From NCBI GenBank assembly GCA_033819885.1, contig JAQYUZ010000005.1, positions 1 to 64,000 on the forward strand: DNA of 64,000 nucleotides. Reading direction: 5' to 3'. The position numbers and the translations under genes were made by a program. Below are positions 48,601-59,856 of the stretch, piece by piece. Origin of the DNA: Microbotryomycetes sp. JL201. Lineage: Eukaryota; Basidiomycota; Microbotryomycetes. The number at the start of each line of letters is the position of its first letter. Position 1 is the first letter of the stretch. A model generated the notes under the pieces. That model did no database searches and had not been told where the DNA came from. It saw only the letters and a program-made list of their open reading frames with translations.

Positions 48601-50582
48601 TTACAGTCGTCGGCGAGTGACACCCATGTCGAGACCTTCGAGCATGTCGGCCAAAGCGCGAGCGACTTCTTGGTGCGCGTGCTGAAAATGGACGATGACC
48701 ACACAAGTTCAGCTGCTGCTCGAGCTAGAAGAAAACAATTTTGTAATAAACACTCACGTCATCAGATCGTCGCATGACTTCTGACAACTTGTCAGCCAAA
48801 GCCTCTGTTCGCTTTGACAAGGATGCGAGAGAGACTATAAATCGCAGACAGACCAGGTCAGCCACTGTAAAGGGGAAGCGCACAGCGCTTCAGCATATGC
48901 GGAACATGAGACTGACCACCACCAACAGTCGTCTCCTCGGCTCGCTTCTTGATGGCGAGGATGGCGGCCTCGTCAGGCACAAACGAGCGTTCCTTCAAGT
49001 TGAGGCTGCCCTTCAAGTCACGAGCTCCGAGTCGACGAATGCCAACTTTTAAAGGACCCCAGTCGCGTCAGTAAAGTGTTGCCGCGCCAGCGTACGATGC
49101 GAGCTCATTCGACTCACGACCGCCCAACAATTGGTTCAAAAAGTTAGAGACTTCTTTGGCAAGTTCGACGTTGGCGTACAACGGCAAACCGAGAACACCT
49201 CCTTGGGGCACTGTGATGACGTCTTCAACTGCGCGTTTGCTCAAGTCGGCATCGAGAGCGGCAAAGTCGGGGTGGAAAGTGCGCTTTTCGACGTCGAACG
49301 TGCCAGGAATCGAGTCGCGCTTGCCAAGGTGAACTAGTGGGCACGTCAACAATCAGCTGACGAACTAAATCAAACTTATTGTATCTTCTCGCCGACTCAC
49401 GACCTCCCAGCAAGGAAGCGAGCACGTTTGAAATCTCTTGAGCCAATTCGACGTTGACGGCCAGAGGCAAGCCCAAAACTTGGCCTTGAGGGACAGTGAT
49501 GACGTCCTCGACAGCTCGCTTTGCCAAATCTTGACCAAACTCTTCAACAGATCGCTTGGCAATGTCGACAGTGACTGACACGGCCGGCAACCCATCGTGA
49601 GACATTGGAATAAAACGCAATAGAGAAGAAAAAGAACAACTCACTCTTGTCGGTAGGGTTGGGGCCGAGAGGAATTGGAATGTACAATCCAGTGTTGTTC
49701 TTTCCATCGCTAAAGATTTGAACATTCAGTGGCAAGAGATTGCCTTGAGGTGCGCCACCAATGATCTTGCTCAAATCGAGACCGAGCAAGCGCTTCTTGA
49801 GAACTTGGACATTGCCTGGATTCAGAACAATCAGAGATATTATTATGAACGGAAAAGAATTTTGTAACTGACCGTCAACGAGTTGGTTGCCGCCGAACTG
49901 AACGTCGAGGGGAAGTGTGATGCCGGTACCCAAGTTGTTGTCACCTAGGATGGCACCGTTGATGTTGATCGGAGGTTTGGTCGGGTCAGCGTTCGGGCCA
50001 ATGTTGATCAGATGGTTCAAGTCGAGGAACAAGGCGCGCTTCTTGAGTGCATCAACGGTGACTGTAACAAAAAGATTTGGTCAGAATTCAAGACGAAAGC
50101 CAAGCGACTTGATCCTGCCACGTACTCTGCTCTTGACCAACCGGGATTGGCAAATACAGACCGGTATTCTTGTTGCCATCGCTGAGTACTTTGATGCTGA
50201 GCGGTAGCAGATTGCCTTCAGGAGCTCCACCGACAACCTTGCTCAAGTCGATGCCGAGCAAGCGCTTCTCGTTTTGCTTCGAAAACAATACAGATGAGAT
50301 CCCCACAGTAGGTTTGACGAATGGAAGGATGCAGACACACCTGGACAGATTCAGGATGGACACGCTTGTCAAGTCGCTTGGGTCCACCATGGCGGCGCTG
50401 AACTCTTGCAAAGCCAGACTTGGCATCGGCCTGAACAACGTCGAGAAGTCAGCACGCAAGCGTCCAGTTCGGATCCCTGTAGGCCGACCTACTGAGCGAG
50501 CGACGTTCTCGTGCGTGGCCTCGGATTGAGCGACGGCAAGCGACGCGAAGGCGAGCGTGGCGAGCGTGGCGAAAGCTCGCAT
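48601..50582 (-). CDS. secreted Kex2-type repeat precursor
   Basis: Nine or so exons encode about 450 residues. The start MRAFATLATLAFASLAVAQS is a signal peptide. A pro-region follows with VQRRHGGPKRLDKRVHPE, three dibasic sites in a row. Modules come next, most bounded by KR. EKRLLGIDLSKVVGGAP and KKRLLGLDLSKIIGGAP are near copies sharing GNLLPL and NTGLY(L/I)PIP. KKRALFLDLNHLINIG is a diverged relative with GTGITLPLDVQFGG. AKRAVEDVITVPQG and SKRAVEDVITVPQG are another near-identical pair sharing VLGLPL. Short spacers such as KRSVEEFGQDLAKR and GKRDSIPGTFDVEKR lie between. Late KKR, SKR, MRR and TRRR sites precede the TAA. The modules contain no Cys. This is the plan of fungal Kex2-processed repeat proteins (Rep1-like repellents, pheromone-like precursors). 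The products are unknown. Confidence 0.82.
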
Positions 50583-51542
50583 GACGAAAAAAAGAGAATG
50601 AAGTGGAGATCGGATTAGAGGTCCAAAGGAATGTGATCAGAGTTGGATTGGTAGTCGAGACAACAGCTGATTGCGCGAGTGCGAGCAAGAATGAAGAAAA
50701 AGAAAGAGAGGAAGGACTGGAGCGAGCTTGGCATGCTTGCTTTCGGGAATCCCGGTCGCAGCGACATGACAAGCTTTTGCTCTATGTACTAGTCGAGCTT
50801 CTCGCGTCAGATCTTGCTTGGTCGTGCAGATTACCCTGAGTAGCAATCCGTCAAGAGAGCGGGTGCAAGACGGGCAAATGGACGATTGCCCGTTTGGGAA
50901 AGTCGAGTCCCGTTTGAGCAATTTTGTCATTGAGCTTGTTTCTCTGGCAGGCAATCTTTCAATAAGCATGTATGGTGCGAGCGCAGAACCGGCTCGTCAT
51001 CGGTTAGATGGCTACAGACGTGCGCAAGCCCGAACGTTTATCCGCCGAGAGAGTCGGCGCCACTCCCGGGCCCGATACCTGATTGATACGGATGCCGGAA
51101 TGTATCCGTCATGAAATCCTGGAAACAATTGTACATTCCGATGACAAAACCGAGGCGCATCAAGCTAGCAGGTCTTGTCAGAGACGTGAACACATTTGTC
51201 GTCGAGATGATGCACGCAAAATCGCGATGTTTGATTAACCCGGCGGCGAATGTACGCCAAGCATCGAAAGAGAAGCGACAATGACCTGACCTGATAATCA
51301 AAGCCATACCATGCCTCAATTTTGCGAGTCACGTGCGGCGTCGACTGCTCTCACTGGCTTTGTCCCTCCTCGTACCCTCATAGATCTGGGCCGTGCCATC
51401 AGTCGAACCGTTCGTTTCAGTCGCTCAGTAACTGTACAACAGGGACTCTGTTCGTCGTCTGTCGCCGCAGTCGCATCGCGACAAACGCAACCGCGCTCGC
51501 CCAGTCATCGACTTTCCCGCCAGTCTCGATACGCCTCCTGCG
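50583..51542. other. divergent intergenic region
   Basis: 960 bp between the Kex2 repeat gene (minus) and the PRKRIP1-like gene (plus). It contains a purine-rich tract on the plus strand around 50685-50725 (AAGAAAAAGAAAGAGAGG). On the minus strand this is a CT-rich tract about 100-140 nt upstream of the Kex2 gene's ATG, a common feature of strong fungal promoters. No gene was seen. Confidence 0.5.
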
Positions 51543-52509
51543 ATGGCCGAGCACGGATCTGCATCGTCGTCCAAGCCGGCGCCGTTGCGTCACGGTGCAT
51601 CGGCGGCAGAGCGTCAAGCTCACGCCGTCCAACGACTGCTCAGCAACCCAGAAAAGCCAGTACACATCCCGCAAGGACCAAAAGTGACAGAAGATGGCGT
51701 CATCTTGTCAAAGCAGCTCAGAGCGCCGAGAGAGATGATGAGAAACGTCCAAGGCAGTTCGGCCGGAGCAGGCTCGGGAGAGTTTGTAAGTTCTGCGCGT
51801 TCAAACACACGATTTTGCGCGTCATGGTATGAAACTATGAGTCGTTTGCTACACGATCTGCTGTCAGAGAGCCACTCGCCGCCACTGTCCCTTCGCGAAG
51901 GTTACGCACCCGCGCCTGGAAACCGCTCGCTAATTAGCCTAGCCTGTTATCAACAGCACGTCTACAAACAATCACGACGACGAGAATACGAGCGCTTGAA
52001 ACTGATGGACGAAGAAGAGAGACAGGTCAGGCAACCTCGCTCCCTCTACCCGTTCCAACGGACCCTTTTTGTTGACAAAATCTGAACAACGTGACATCAC
52101 AACACTTTAGAAAAAAGAAAGAGAAGAAGCTTTGGAGCGACAGAGGCAAAGCGAGCAAGCAGCTGAAGCGAAAGCGGCCAAAAATAGGTTGAAACGTCAA
52201 CGTAAAAAACAGCACCGCAAGGGGAGCAACAGTGCCACAGGAGGTGGAACCAGCACAAGTGAACACAACAAGGGAGGAAGGGATTGCGATGACGGAGATC
52301 GTCAACTCGACAGTGACAAGAAGCGCAAACTGGCTGGTGGACAAGTATTCAAGTTCAAGACGGCAGAAGAGAGGGATGCAGATGACGATGACGACGACAA
52401 TGAGCACGCACAAGAGCGCTCGAATGGTCAGACGGTCTCGACACAGGACGAACAGCAAGACGTTGCACCTGCAAAAGAGGCTGGCATCGTGATCCAGGAC
52501 GACGATTGA
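51543..52509 (+). CDS. PRKRIP1-like (DUF1168) splicing protein
   Basis: Exons are 51543-51785, 51957-52025 and 52111-52509. The protein reads MAEHGSASSSKPAPLRHG, then the family core NPEKPVHIPQGPKV, SSAGAGSGEFHVYKQSRRRE followed by YERLKLMDEEERQ, and a long basic coiled segment (KERE...KAAKNRLKRQRKKQHRK). GGQVFKFKTAEERDADDD precedes the stop after VIQDDD. The core and the following charged helix match PRKRIP1, a nuclear RNA-binding protein found in activated spliceosomes. The first intron (171 nt) is longer than most here. It converges on GCP2 with 98 bp between stops. Confidence 0.9.
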
Positions 52510-52607
52510 CCGGCGAGCCTCCGTGTACCTTTGTTGTAACGGGCGATGTTTGGTGATGCTGCTCACGAGGCAACAGGATAGATTTACAACAAGACTGCCC
52601 GCCTCTG

Positions 52608-55600
52608 TTACTGTTTGCTCGAACTTGTATTGACTGCATTAGCAAAGAGTATAACAGATCAGCTCGGAACGCCGCTCGCGCCTCTTGACAAGACTGAACA
52701 GACCGACTCACCGAAATGGTAATTGTAATTGAGCCTAACGGACAAGAACCTGGCATCGAGATCTGGTGCCTGACCGAGCTGCGTGATCAATGTGACGCTC
52801 ATCGCTCTGAATTCCGTCGAGTATTCCTCGAGTCGGTCTCTGATGCCGGTCAATTCGTCTGGATTCGAATTAAAGCCCGATGAAGGAATCGGAGAGTCGA
52901 TGCCCTGTAAAACAGACCAGAATTAGATTGCGCGCGCAGCTGACAGCCTTCGAGGTGAAACACTCACTCGACCGACGTCTCGCATCGTCTCTTGTCGTGA
53001 TGCCTCGGCCAAAGCATGATTGCACAACGAGTCCTGTAAAGTAGCAAGCGATCAGACGAAAAATTCTCAATAGTATGCAGGACACTGACTGCTGCCGTTC
53101 GATACTGCAGCATGAGTCTGAAAATTTGTCTGACTTGATCCAACAGCGGCATCGTCTGCGCAACAGTTCTTTAGCCAACCAAGTCTTGGTCCATTTTCAC
53201 ATCCGATCAGGCAACGACCTACGTCTCGCTTTGACGATTTTCTGCCATTCAATAACAAGGCCTTGCTGATCAATCTTTCCAAATAAGTCTGATGCGCCTC
53301 GATCAAGCCGTCCAAGCCGCCTTGCTTCTTGTCAACAAAGTCTTGCAAACTCTGCCACGAGCAACCGATCACTTCCAAGTGACAGTAATACTGCAATTGC
53401 CGAACGAAAAACAACATTTGTTGCAAAGCGATCCGAGTGCGGTGAAAGTCGTCGACCAAGTCTTCGACTCTGAGAAACGTTCGAGCGCCAGTCATCAACC
53501 GTCGTTGAACATTGTTAAGCGAGTGTTCGACTCGTTTGATTTGCCACAAGTGTCGAAACATTCTCTGATAGCCAAGCATGCTTTTCGGGTCCAAGACCGT
53601 ATCAAGTGGCGCCTCGACTTTATACTCGAGGGTGAAGACATCCCAGCCAATCTCGCCTTGATTGAATTCGAGCATGCGAGCGTCAAGGCGTCTGACAGTG
53701 TCTGATTGATAGTCAAAATCTGCCATCGAACCTTTGAGAGCCGTTTCGAGCGTCCCGGTCAAGTTATGGCGATACAGCAGGTTCGCTGGACGGTCAAGTG
53801 ACGGCCTATCCGAGCGAATACGTCAGGAGTCGGCGGGCGACGAGATAAGTTGCGGTCTCAGACATTGACTGACCCAAGATTTTCCATCAATATCTCGACA
53901 AAGTCGCCCTTGCCAAGCAGCAAGTAATCTTTCAAAGCCGCAAGGTGATCCATGAGGCGAAACTTGTCGAAAAAGATGTCGAACAGTCTTTGCGATGCGC
54001 TCGAGTACGCGAGCGAGATAGATCTTTCGAGTCCAGCCATGTTGTCGTACTCGAGAGCTGACAAGAAGCAAGTCAGAGGCGCCGTTCTACCTACACAGCC
54101 GGATTCAAACGGCTTACTGTGCCTGCCGTCCGACATGTTGCGTTCAGTGACCCAGGCCGCGTCCTGACAGCTGTGCTTCATAAAGTTCAGTGACTTGCCC
54201 GTTGAAAAGATCTGCGCAAACATGACGCAACAAGTGAGCAAAATTTGTCCGGTCCGAGCGGGCCAGATTCAGCACTGACTTTGCGGCCGAATGCCTCTTC
54301 TAAAAAGCTCGGCAGCATCTCGCGTCTGAATGTGAATTTGCTTTCCCACAATTCGTGCGCCTTGACACCTTGACGGTCACTGAAACTTTGATCATCGCCT
54401 TCTGCACCGTTACCAGCACCACCACCTCTGATTTCTCCAACCTCGCCCAACCCAGGCTCGTTCCACCTTCGTTCGCCGCCGTCCAGCGCAGGGTTCAATT
54501 CTACAAAAAACTCGTTGAATGGGTCCTTGAGCTCTCCTTCGTAGATCCAGGCCGACAATGTCCCGAAGAATGGTACGCATACAGTCTTGAGCAACCGCGA
54601 GCTGAACTCGCGAACGAATGGGTCGCCATTGGACGTATGGGCGTGGATGCTCGACAAGAGTGCTCCACCGACGTTGTTGCCTAACGATATGAGATCGTCT
54701 TGTCTCAGTCACATTCAGACAAGTGACATTTGAGACGGCATGGCTTACCACCAGCTGTTTCTACGAGTGCTCCCATCATGCGCATCCGAAGCTTGACATC
54801 CTCCGTCCATACGAGCAGCCTTCTCAACGTCAGCCCACTGCCAAAGCCGGATGGTGTCGCGTCATCGTTCTGCTCTAAGGATACATCGTCTTGCGGATCG
54901 TTTTCGAGCTGTCCTTGCAGGATCGCCACCAATCGGAAATACTCTGTCATCTCTGCCTTGAGAGCCGCATACAAGCTTTGTTCCACAGCTCCAGTGCTCT
55001 GAGTGGGTTTCACACCCGTGCTCGTAGGCATGGCTGCTTTGCCCAGTCTGTTTCGTCGCAAGGGCTTTACGTTATCGTCATTTGCACCGATCCTGCTCTG
55101 CACTTGTCTGTAAAGCCCACCCATCTCTGCCAAAGTTTGTAGCAAGACCTGTGTCGGAGGAGTAATGTCGTAACCCGTTCCTTCAAGGTGCAATTCGATT
55201 CCGTGACGACTTTCTTGCTCGACATCATTTTGGTCAGCAGGTTCCTGCTTCGATCGTTTTGAGCGTCTGGCAGTCTTTTTGAATTTGACAAATTGTCCGT
55301 CGACGCCTTGCAAGATGTACAAGACATCACGCAAAAGGAGCTGCTCTGGCACGAGCGGCAACAAGCTCGATTGTCCGCCCTCGCCCACGTTTGGGGTCAT
55401 GATTCTTTGCCCTCGATGTTCGGCAATCAATTTCGCCATTGGCATCTTTGAAGCTCTCCGTCTGGTCAAGCTGGGCTGATCTGGCATTGCTGAATCCGTT
55501 GGTCTGTGCAGTGGAGGCTGCGAGTTGCTCGATCCCGTTGGGGGATGGAAGAAAGCAGGCCCTTCACGTGGCAGACCAGTGTGTAGAGCTGACTTTGACG

Positions 55601-56071
55601 CCGAATCGGCCGTATTGCGAACGTGATCTGTCGAGCGTCTCGAGCTAGCCGTTGTCGTCGATAACGGTTCTGGATACGAAGGACCAACAATGTGGACCGA
55701 CGACGATGACGAGGCCAATGGCTGACGATGTATCTGAAAGGATTGTGCGGAACACGAATCAGCGCTAGGCGACGAGGCGAGTGAGAAGGCCGCACATTCG
55801 ACGAGGCGGACGCGGTCATCTTGGATGAGCCCTGTGCAACACCACTGCCCGGTCTGCGGCCTGAATGGAGGTAAAGGTGTCAGATCGAGTGCTTCTTCTG
55901 TCCACCTGAGCGCAACAGTGCCGTCGAACGATGACCGCTGCCCATTGTTGACACAACTGCGCACGGGCCTTGTCTCCACAACAGGTGATTGCAAGCGGGT
56001 CGGGACTTGCCTTGGCCTGTACCGTCACTCTTTTGCGAGTAGTTGGACGTTGCAGAAGGAGGTCGCGCCAT
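52608..56071 (-). CDS. gamma-tubulin complex component 2
   Basis: GCP2 (Spc97/Alp4 family) nucleates microtubules with GCP3 and gamma-tubulin at the spindle pole body. A Ser/Pro-rich N-terminus leads to the GRIP1 region: LLLRDVLYILQGVDGQFVKF, QTLAEMGGLYRQVQSRIG, KAEMTEYFRLVAILQGQLEN, LLVWTEDVKLRMRMMGALVE, SRLLKTVCVPFFGTLSAWIY and GKSLNFMKHSCQDAAW. GRIP2 has FDKFRLMDHLAALKDYLLLG, GDFVEILMENLG, WDVFTLEYKVEAPLDTVLDP, YQRMFRHLWQIKRVEHSLNN and LNYNYHF near the end. The last small exon gives VNTSSSKQ and a TAA at 52608. An ATG at 56071 (MARPPSATSNYSQK) is the likely start, but its junction to the next exon was not resolved. Confidence 0.9.
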
Positions 56072-56420
56072 GATGATGAGACGCACGGCGCTCGCCGAGG
56101 ACGCGTCGAGGCGCGTTCAGTCTGCGAGCCTTGCCACGCCTACAGCCGCCGGAGCCAGACTGCAATGGGCGCGCGATGGCTGTTGCTACAGAATCGTCCG
56201 CGATGATCTCGAGTGCCGGCCTCCGCCATAAGCGCATCGCCCCCCATCAAATTGATCCCAGCCAAATTTAACTCGATAATGTGCTTATCCGTGTTGGTGG
56301 TGATGATTTCTTAATTTGATCACTGAGGACACATGTAACCAGTCTGACCATCCTTGGAGTTTCCGAGAGAAATCGGGCGTTCAGGCGTGGACGCTTTACC
56401 CTTGAACTGGCGTCGTCGCG

Positions 56421-57055
56421 GTGGCTGCGCCGTGGACAAAGGGCTCGAGCGGTGTGCGAGACCACTACGCCACCCTCGGCGTATCTCGCCATGCCTCGCA
56501 CGACGAGATCAAGGCGGCGTACCGGCGTTTGATCCTCCATGCTCATCCCGACAAACAACAGCCGTCGCACAATCAGCAAGCGGTTCCTCATCTTGCAAAC
56601 AACGATGGAACTGCTTCGGCTACGGCAGATCAGGTCAACGAGGCGTGGAACATTTTGAGGGACGAAGCTCTGCGCCATACGTACGATAATGAGCTTTGGG
56701 CAGCCAAAGGTGCGCAAGTTGATCGGTCGACGCCGCTGCAAGTCACGAAAAAAGGTCACATCATATAACCATGTGTCTACGGCCTGCAGCATCTACGCAG
56801 TCTCGAGCAGCTCGCGCAGTGGCGCTGACGCTCGATCTCGGCGAATTTGAATCGGTGTACGCCTCGAATGTCGACCCATACACCGACGTTGATGCAGAAC
56901 CGAGCTATTATCAACACGAGTGTCGCTGCAGCAGCTCGTACATCGTCACAGAGGCGCAATTGTCCGAGGCAGAGTCGCAAGGAAAGAGTCACGTCGTGTT
57001 GCAGTGTCAGGGATGTACTGAGCGATGTCGAGTGGAATTTGCTGTGGCATCGTAA
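56421..57055 (+). CDS. DPH4: diphthamide biosynthesis J-protein Dph4
   Basis: A J-domain protein with a CSL zinc finger (Dph4/Jjj3). It supports the first step of diphthamide formation on elongation factor 2 by supplying electrons or iron to Dph1/2/3. The J domain reads DHYATLGVSRHASHDEIKAA, YRRLILHAHPDKQQ (HPD present), QVNEAWNILRDEALRHTYD. After one intron the tail has QHECRCSSSYIVTE and VVLQCQGCTERCRVEFAVAS, with the paired C-x-C and C-x2-C of the zinc finger. The stop is at 57055. The readable frame goes back to GTG at 56421 with an in-frame TGA shortly upstream and no ATG. A small 5' exon is probably missing from my model. Confidence 0.85.
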
Positions 57056-57310
57056 TAAAGGTTTCTTTTGTATTTTGGAGGGGCCCGGTCACGTGCTCTT
57101 GTCGATTCGACTGGCTTGTCGCCCGTTCCTCGTCCCGTGTCCGACCGTGGACCTGACCTCTAAGCATGGCAAACTGATTCGAGTAAAGATTCCTGCTGGC
57201 TGATAACTCTGGGCGAACACTGATTGTTGAAGTGAGCTCGCGACGACGTCAGTTTTCGCAGCTGTGCAAAGCGCCGACCTTTGTGTCGCTTCGCAGGTGG
57301 CCGCACAACA

Positions 57311-59035
57311 ATGCATCGTCCAACCGATCCCAATGATTCGGGGACACTGCTTGGCTTGCCGATCGAGCTATTAACGGTCTTATTGTCAGACTTTATAGAC
57401 CTCGACTCGCTGCTGCAGCTCAGGCTCGTCTCTCGGTCGCTCGATAGGCTCGTCATCGATTCTCTCCTGCCTCTGTACCTCTTGAGAGCGGCATCAATCG
57501 CATCGATCGCATCCGTCAAGCAGCGAGTGGTAAATCTGCCGCTCGCGAAACAGGCCCGCTGGACACACGACGTCTCACAGAATTGGACAACATGGAGCGA
57601 CGTCAGGGCTCAATCACTCAACGGTCTCGTCAATGGCGAATGGAAACAGAGGTGTATGCCCATCATCAAACTTTGGAATCGACACTGTGGCGAGAACCGC
57701 GTTGTCGTTGCCAGAGGTCACGAGCTCGACTTCATCCAAGTGCTGCCGGATAGATCACATACGCGGAACGAGTTTGTTCAAATCGCTCCGGTTGTGCAAG
57801 AGGCAATGCGCAAGCAAGGACAGTTCTTGTCGCCACGGCAGGTCGTCGGTGCGGCGGATATAACAGGATTGTGCCCTCTCACCGATTCCGACATCGTCAT
57901 TTCACGCGTCTCTGGCCATGTACAAAGACTATCAGTCAGCGAGCCTACATGGACAGGGCCGGGTACTCGTTGGCAACCTGGATCGCTCGTCGAAAAGGCG
58001 AGGTACTCGGTAGTTCCTGCCGACGTACCGTCATCACATTCAGCTACAGTGCAAGCGATCCATGCAGTGGACAGTATGCTTGCTTCAGCTTTCACGGCGC
58101 GATCAAAGCCGCCACAACGCAACCGACGTCGACCTCTCTCGCCTCGAGTCGTCTCTCGCGACATTGTCAGTCTTGGCGCCGCGCTCGCCTCGAGAGCGAT
58201 CGAACAGAAATACGGAGTGTCTTTGACAAACCTCAATAGCCCTTGGCAAGCACCCCAAGGTATCAAGTTGCCGATGGACGCTGGCAAACCTTGGTGTGTT
58301 TTGTTGTCGCCTCGCACGTCACCGTCTCGATGGCTTGCAATCGGTTCTACCTCATCTCAACCGCTGTCTGTCGTTATGATAGACGGAAACGGCGCAACAG
58401 CCGATTCGAGCGTAAGGAGACTTGGTCAGCCTCTGGCTTCAAAATCGTCAGTCTACTCGATTTGCGTTCCTCAACCTTCATCCACTGCTCTCAACCCACA
58501 CCACACTCTTGTTGCCGCCTATTACGATTCATCTACTCGAGTGTTTGATCTGCGTGTCAGAGACGAGTTTGGACCGGCCGTCGAACTGAGAGACCCTTGG
58601 TCTGATGACGCAAGTTATAGCGTTACCACTTGTGGACATCAAGGTGCTTACATAGCCTGCGGGACATCTCGAAACGGATCTGTCAGGTTGTGGGACATTA
58701 GGAATTTTCGTCAAGCCGTCCATCATCCCAACGAGCGAGCGAGCACAAAAGTGGGCGAAGACAACGCGTACAGAAAGGGCAGGACAATGTTCTTACCTGG
58801 AAAAGATCGGTCTCCTGTGTACAGTCTAGCGGGAGAGTATTCGAGGATGTGGGCCGTGACCGACAGGAGGACGGTCTGCGTCGATTTTGATTCGAGCGGG
58901 TATTCTAGATGGAGGACGTCTCCACGACATGTCAGTCGACCGAATGCGAGGTCGCAACCGGAGGAAGAGTGGGACGAGGCGGTTTGGTTTTGCGAGCACG
59001 AGCAAAGTGGCGAGATGAAACGGAGTGGGGTATAG
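57311..59035 (+). CDS. F-box protein with WD-like repeats
   Basis: A single uninterrupted frame of about 575 residues, unusual here because nearly all neighbours have introns. After MHRPTDPNDSG comes an F-box: GLPIELLTVLLSDFIDLDSL and LQLRLVSRSLDRLVIDSLLP. The rest looks like a degenerate beta-propeller, clearest near the end: HHTLVAAYYDSSTRVFDLRV, GAYIACGTSRNGSVRLWDIR and SRMWAVTDRRTVCVDFDSSG. Such proteins usually bind Skp1 through the F-box and bring a substrate to an SCF ubiquitin ligase. The substrate is unknown. ATG 57311 is the first in frame; the open frame extends to 57281 without another. Confidence 0.8.
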   Translation: MHRPTDPNDSGTLLGLPIELLTVLLSDFIDLDSLLQLRLVSRSLDRLVIDSLLPLYLLRAASIASIASVKQRVVNLPLAKQARWTHDVSQNWTTWSDVRAQSLNGLVNGEWKQRCMPIIKLWNRHCGENRVVVARGHELDFIQVLPDRSHTRNEFVQIAPVVQEAMRKQGQFLSPRQVVGAADITGLCPLTDSDIVISRVSGHVQRLSVSEPTWTGPGTRWQPGSLVEKARYSVVPADVPSSHSATVQAIHAVDSMLASAFTARSKPPQRNRRRPLSPRVVSRDIVSLGAALASRAIEQKYGVSLTNLNSPWQAPQGIKLPMDAGKPWCVLLSPRTSPSRWLAIGSTSSQPLSVVMIDGNGATADSSVRRLGQPLASKSSVYSICVPQPSSTALNPHHTLVAAYYDSSTRVFDLRVRDEFGPAVELRDPWSDDASYSVTTCGHQGAYIACGTSRNGSVRLWDIRNFRQAVHHPNERASTKVGEDNAYRKGRTMFLPGKDRSPVYSLAGEYSRMWAVTDRRTVCVDFDSSGYSRWRTSPRHVSRPNARSQPEEEWDEAVWFCEHEQSGEMKRSGV

Positions 59036-59167
59036 ATTAGAGTCAGGAGGTGCCACGACCTTGTTGTCAAACTCAAAATACTACGATTTTGCTAAGCTTG
59101 TAAAGTAGATTAAAGGGCTCGGTCGGGTTTGTCTGCGCTAGTTGGTTTGTTACGTTGACTGCCCGAG

Positions 59168-59856
59168 ATGCGCATGGTACGTCACGTCCGCATCGCGACG
59201 AGCATGATCACCATTTGTGACTCAACTGACGATCCCGCGGCCTTGGGCGTGTCATCGCTGTCTGGCTGTGGTTGGTCGTTTGCAGCTCGAGCACGACGAC
59301 GCTGATGCAGACGCGCCCGTCACGCTCAAAGACCAGCAATCCATCAACGCTTTCAGCAGGCTCAACTCGCGTTACGACGAGCTCGTCATCGAGCTTCAAG
59401 ACGTCAAGCAACAGCTCGAAGACGTTGACGAAGTAGAGACTGAACTCGAACTTATGGACGACGACGAGATTGTGTTGCAAGTTTGACTATCTATTTCCCT
59501 CATTGATCAGGGGTCGCTCACGCTTGGGACTGGCGCTCTCTCAAACAGATACAAACTCGACTCGTCCTTCCTCCACTTAGCCGCCTCTGAAGCTGTCGAA
59601 AAACTACAAGAGACGGCAACAAAACTCAAACAACAGACTGAGCTGTTAGAGAATGAAAGGGACGAGAGCGAGAGACAAATGGACGAGCTCAAAAAAGTCT
59701 TGTACGCGAAATTCGGTAGTAAGTTCGGTGTGCCTGATCTCACTTGTTCGGGCAATGTCTTTTCGGAGACAGCTTGAACAGTCGGGGGGTTAATATGTGC
59801 GATTGCTGAGTGTCGTCTCGGTGTCTCTAGAATCAATAAACCTCGAAAGGGATTGA
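59168..59856 (+). CDS. GIM3: prefoldin subunit 4
   Basis: A beta-type prefoldin subunit, part of the hexameric cytosolic chaperone that hands actin and tubulin chains to CCT. A three-codon first exon (MRM, ATG at 59168) joins LEHDDADADAPVTLKDQQS. INAFSRLNSRYDELVIEL and a coiled coil follow, then ELELMDDDEIVLQ. After an intron, YKLDSSFLHLAASEAVEKLQ and a second coiled coil lead to DELKKVLYAKFG. A final intron with donor GTAAGT gives KSINLERD and the stop at 59856. YAKFG-x-SINLE is the family's typical end. The segment between LQ and YKLD (GSLTLGTGALSNR) looks like an insertion and may reflect an alternative splice choice. Confidence 0.88.

Noticed and set aside
48601-50582. RiPP cluster of the ustiloxin type around the Kex2 repeat gene
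   Set aside because: Ustiloxin-like clusters need DUF3328 (UstY-type) oxidases and usually a tyrosinase near by. The neighbours here are DUF1765-like and PRKRIP1-like, so only the precursor-like gene is supported.
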